Positions 55,683 through 58,478 of a DNA stretch of 58,478 nt are shown here, one piece after another. The first letter of the stretch is position 1, and each line of letters opens with the position of its first letter. The translations under genes were made by a program, and so were the position numbers. The notes under the pieces were generated by a model, which did no database searches, was not told the origin of the DNA, and saw only the letters and a program-made list of their open reading frames with translations. Origin of the DNA: Pleurotus djamor (lineage: Eukaryota; Basidiomycota; Agaricomycetes; Agaricales; Pleurotaceae); the NCBI GenBank assembly GCA_029747585.1, contig JAPEVF010000254.1, forward strand, positions 1 through 58,478. Reading direction: 5' to 3'.

Positions 55683-58478
55683 TACAATGTTTTGTAACTA
55701 TATAGACTTGTCCATGGATTCAGGTAGAAAGATGGGGCCTGATCCAGGACCTCTTCCGAGTTCCACTTGAGTGATGCTGAGAAATCGGCAGGAAAATTGG
55801 GGGTGAGCATACAAGATTGACGAATATTTTCCAAGGGAACCACCGAGTATGATTCCGTTGGCTTGACTCTGATCATGCCATGGGAGTTCACCTGCTGGGT
55901 AGGGAATTTGGAGTACCATTGAATATAGGCCAGGCCCTGAGAGCAGGTATCGAAGACGTCTTTCAGGTGAGGATTCTCATCTTGCCCTACTTCGTCAGGC
56001 AATTTAAAGACAATGCGGACACGACCTGCCCGTGTCCCTGACCGAAGAAAGGATCAGAGAAGTCATGATAGGTAGATGTGAGGTACATACCGTAGAGCGC
56101 AGTTTCTTCAGCCTCTTCATTCACCATTACAATAACTGGGGTGAAGACATTGGGGGCTCCATCCTGAGATGGAATAGCCCGAATAATATCTTTTGTGTTG
56201 TCCTCTCCATATTTGTCATCAATGTCTTGCCTGGAAATCTTAAAGGAGTGCCAAATGGGAAGGCGCTGACAAGACAACGGAAGCGGAGTTTGTGTTCTTG
56301 AGTTGTTCCTGGGGTCTAGAAATTTTTGTAGATGCGCTTCAAATTGGGGACAACCGTGCTGAGCCATAAGATCCTCCAAAGACTTCATATGTGTGGGTTT
56401 CTTAGCTAATGAGAGTTTGGGACGTCGGGGTGTTTGGTGGGGAGGATCAGTGGAAGAGTAGGCAATACTGGTCCTATGCATGGTCATTTTTTCATGGCGA
56501 TTCAACCACTTCACCATTTGAGGAAATGCGTCCCTTTTGTTGGAGGCCCTCCAGCCCTTCTTGGCAAACTCGATGTGCAAGCGTTCGAAGGTCTCCGTAT
56601 TATAGTTGTCCGTGGTTCCAAAGAGCTTGATGGAAGCAACATAGTGGGAGAGGGAGTGCAGTTTGGGAATGTTGAAGTCTTCACGGCAACCTAAGGCTTT
56701 AAAGATAGCCTTGTATTTATGAAAGTCCTTTAGGCTGTTGGATAACAGCTTCAAGGTTTCATCATCATGGCTGCGGTATTGGGCCAGGTAGATGAAATCA
56801 AGCAATGCCTTGACAGATCGGAGAGCATCCTGCGGAAAGTCTCCCACCAGACAAGCAAGAAGAATTCTGGCGATATCTTTCCTTTCAGGGCCTGTTATCT
56901 GAGAGAGAGCAGAAATGCCATTGTTGAAATGGCGAACACCAAATGCAGGAGGGAGGGTGCGAATTCTTTGGTCCAGACGCTTTTTATTCATCATAGCTTG
57001 ACACCACTCTAAGACGTGTTTGAAGACACCTTGGTAGAGTTGGTGAAGGACATTGGGGGTGGTAGACTGATGGATATCCGCAAGGTAGAAGTCATGCCAA
57101 AAGGGGAGGTCATTGTCAAGCATGGGAGAAACATTGAACTTTTTGCAATGAGCCAGAAACGACGAATCCGCTTGATTTGCATCGCGCTGGATCATTTTCA
57201 GAGTCCAAGCCTGTGTTCGGAGAGTTCCTGGCTTGGGGCCGTCGCCTAAAGAATCTTTCTCGGTACGACATTTGGGACAGCTGGTATACTTGGCGCAGCA
57301 AACCAAGCATTGCTCTGGATAATCTGCTACATAGGCAGCCAGGATTGGGTGGACCTTTCGGATCCTGCCCATAGCATCAGAGAGTTCAACACCTTCCTTC
57401 CCAAGAGCCATCAGCGATTCTAGCATGATGCGAATACCACTGTGGAAAAGCTGTTTGGTCCGCAATCGAAGCTCCTTATCAGAGAGACCAGAGCCATCCA
57501 CTTTATCAGCAGAAAGGTACCCCAGGAGGACACATGCATTTCGAGAGGGCTTTTGGCGAACAGACTTTGCAATGTTGCCCAAAGTTATGTAGACAGGATA
57601 AGCCGCCTTGCTCCCAGAAAATTGTGTAAGTTGGGTTTTATCTGTTGCGATGATGATTGGGGCCAAACAGGCGCCTTTTGGAAGTTTGGCCTAGACAGTA
57701 GATTAACAGGCGGCTCAACCCAAATGAAGGGAACGGACGGAGTAACGCACTTGCACATTGTGCCACCAGTCACCTGTCCACATCTCACTGTAAACCCTGT
57801 GTTTATCGTTGTAAACCTTGCAAGGTTGGTAGGTAAAGTCTTCTGCCAGAGTAGGGTCTTGCCAGAGACTTCTGAGGGCTTCCAGTGGATCACGATACCG
57901 AATAAAGTGTACATCAGAGCTATCTTCAAATGTAAGCTCCGCAGTTTCCCAACTCCCAGCTCAACAGGGAAGAGAATCGACTAGCTTGTGAAGATCTCTG
58001 GTGGTGGAGTACTGAAGCCCCAGTTTGTTCTGTAGCTATGGAAAGAGTAAGAATCTGCATATATTNAAAAAAAAAGGGAAATTCGAACATCGGGGATTTT
58101 TAGAAGTCGCTTGAATGATCCATGTCCGATATCCTCTTCAATGAACCACTCTGCCAACTTCCATTCCATCTCAGAAGCAAAAGGAGAGTACTTGGTGCTA
58201 TCAATGTGGCTTCGATGTCGAAATGAATGCCATTGGGACGCCAAATCAGCATCTGATCCGATAATAGCAGCAGAGTCTGTGTTGGTCTCCATTCTTCGAT
58301 TGTCTGTTGCAGGAGGAAAGCACAGGGGAATCCAGTGGCCACGTCGGTGAGCTTGAGTGCTTGGTCCGGGCCCAGCTTCCCCCATGTCAATGTCTTGATC
58401 GTGTTCGGGAGGGAGAAAGTCATTAGAAGACATGTCTTGATGGCTGTTGAAGGATTTGGCCCAAATTGCTCCGCCTTG
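55679..58478 (-). mobile_element. Plavaka-type (KDZ clade) transposase gene, partial at the right edge
   Basis: Minus strand; the open frame continues past 58478. N-terminal exon: SPFASEMEWKLAEWFIEEDI and FKRLLKIPD. Next comes LQNKLGLQYSTTRDLHKLVD, an in-frame TGA at 57961-57963, and SWETAELTF. The family core follows: RYRDPLEALRSLWQDPTLAE, KVYNDKHRVYSEMWTGDWW, an intron, IIIATDKTQLTQFSGSKAAY (first catalytic Asp likely here), KPSRNACVLLGYLSADKV, a CxxC-type patch (CCAKYTSCPKC), NVLHQLYQGVFKHVLEWCQ, and NTETFERLHIEFAKKGWRAS (likely catalytic Glu). After a 53-bp intron (56038-56090) the C-terminal exon gives TRAGRVRIVFKLPDE, AYIQWYSKF and FYLNPW, ending at TAA 55679. Apart from the TGA it is open. 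It matches the Plavaka proteins abundant in agaricomycetes. Confidence 0.85.

Noticed and set aside
1..58478. CRISPR arrays, bacterial operons or riboswitches
   Set aside because: The sequence is eukaryotic with spliceosomal introns; the only spaced repeats are palindromic transposon motifs.

Overview
This window reads as nuclear DNA of a basidiomycete fungus, most likely an agaricomycete. Genes are cut by many short GT-AG introns (about 50-130 bp). The gene content is typical of that group: microsomal cytochrome P450s with the LPLPPGPRKLP hinge, leucine-rich F-box proteins, a cysteine-rich secreted peptide and a Plavaka-type (KDZ clade) DNA transposase. Eight isolated N symbols, mostly beside homopolymer runs, point to a draft assembly. 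All calls come from reading the sequence, with no database search.

Layout. 0.2-1.95 kb holds the 3' part of a proline-rich gene. 2.3-35.3 kb is a P450/F-box cluster. It contains six related P450 genes (P450-1 to -6) with one shared 12-exon plan and four F-box genes; a fifth F-box gene lies at 37.2-38.9 kb. Two units are tandem and convergent (P450-2 with F-box-1, P450-3 with F-box-2). Two more are co-directional and mirror each other about 25.8 kb (P450-4, F-box-3 / F-box-4, P450-5), as an inverted duplication would leave them. Decayed pieces of a third, membrane-protein-like gene (called X here) lie next to several F-box genes. P450-1 lacks its N-terminal exons. P450-2 carries an in-frame TGA just after the ExxR motif. 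P450-3, -4 and -5 look intact. P450-6 is intact if a GC splice donor is used.

39-50.2 kb is mostly decayed: two copies of an unrecognised gene (W) with short hydrophobic segments, the first carrying tandemly repeated 3' modules, flank a small secreted cysteine-rich peptide. Two non-coding mobile elements sit in or beside this region: a 676 bp near-perfect foldback with CACTCC ends, and a roughly 900 bp element whose interior is an array of GTAGRCATGYCTAC palindromes. 51.4-53.3 kb holds a head-to-head pair of an unrecognised small gene family (Z1, Z2). 54.9 kb to the end is a Plavaka-type element: its transposase runs off the right edge and converges on a 215-residue companion gene, the two stop codons overlapping.

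How the genes may work together (inference). The P450s are ER-anchored oxygenases of a secondary-metabolism or detoxification type that have multiplied locally and changed in the I-helix. Three share a palindromic upstream element that could bind a common regulator. The F-box proteins would be SCF ubiquitin-ligase receptors. No backbone enzyme (PKS, NRPS, terpene synthase) is visible, so this is a duplicated P450/F-box array rather than a complete metabolite cluster.
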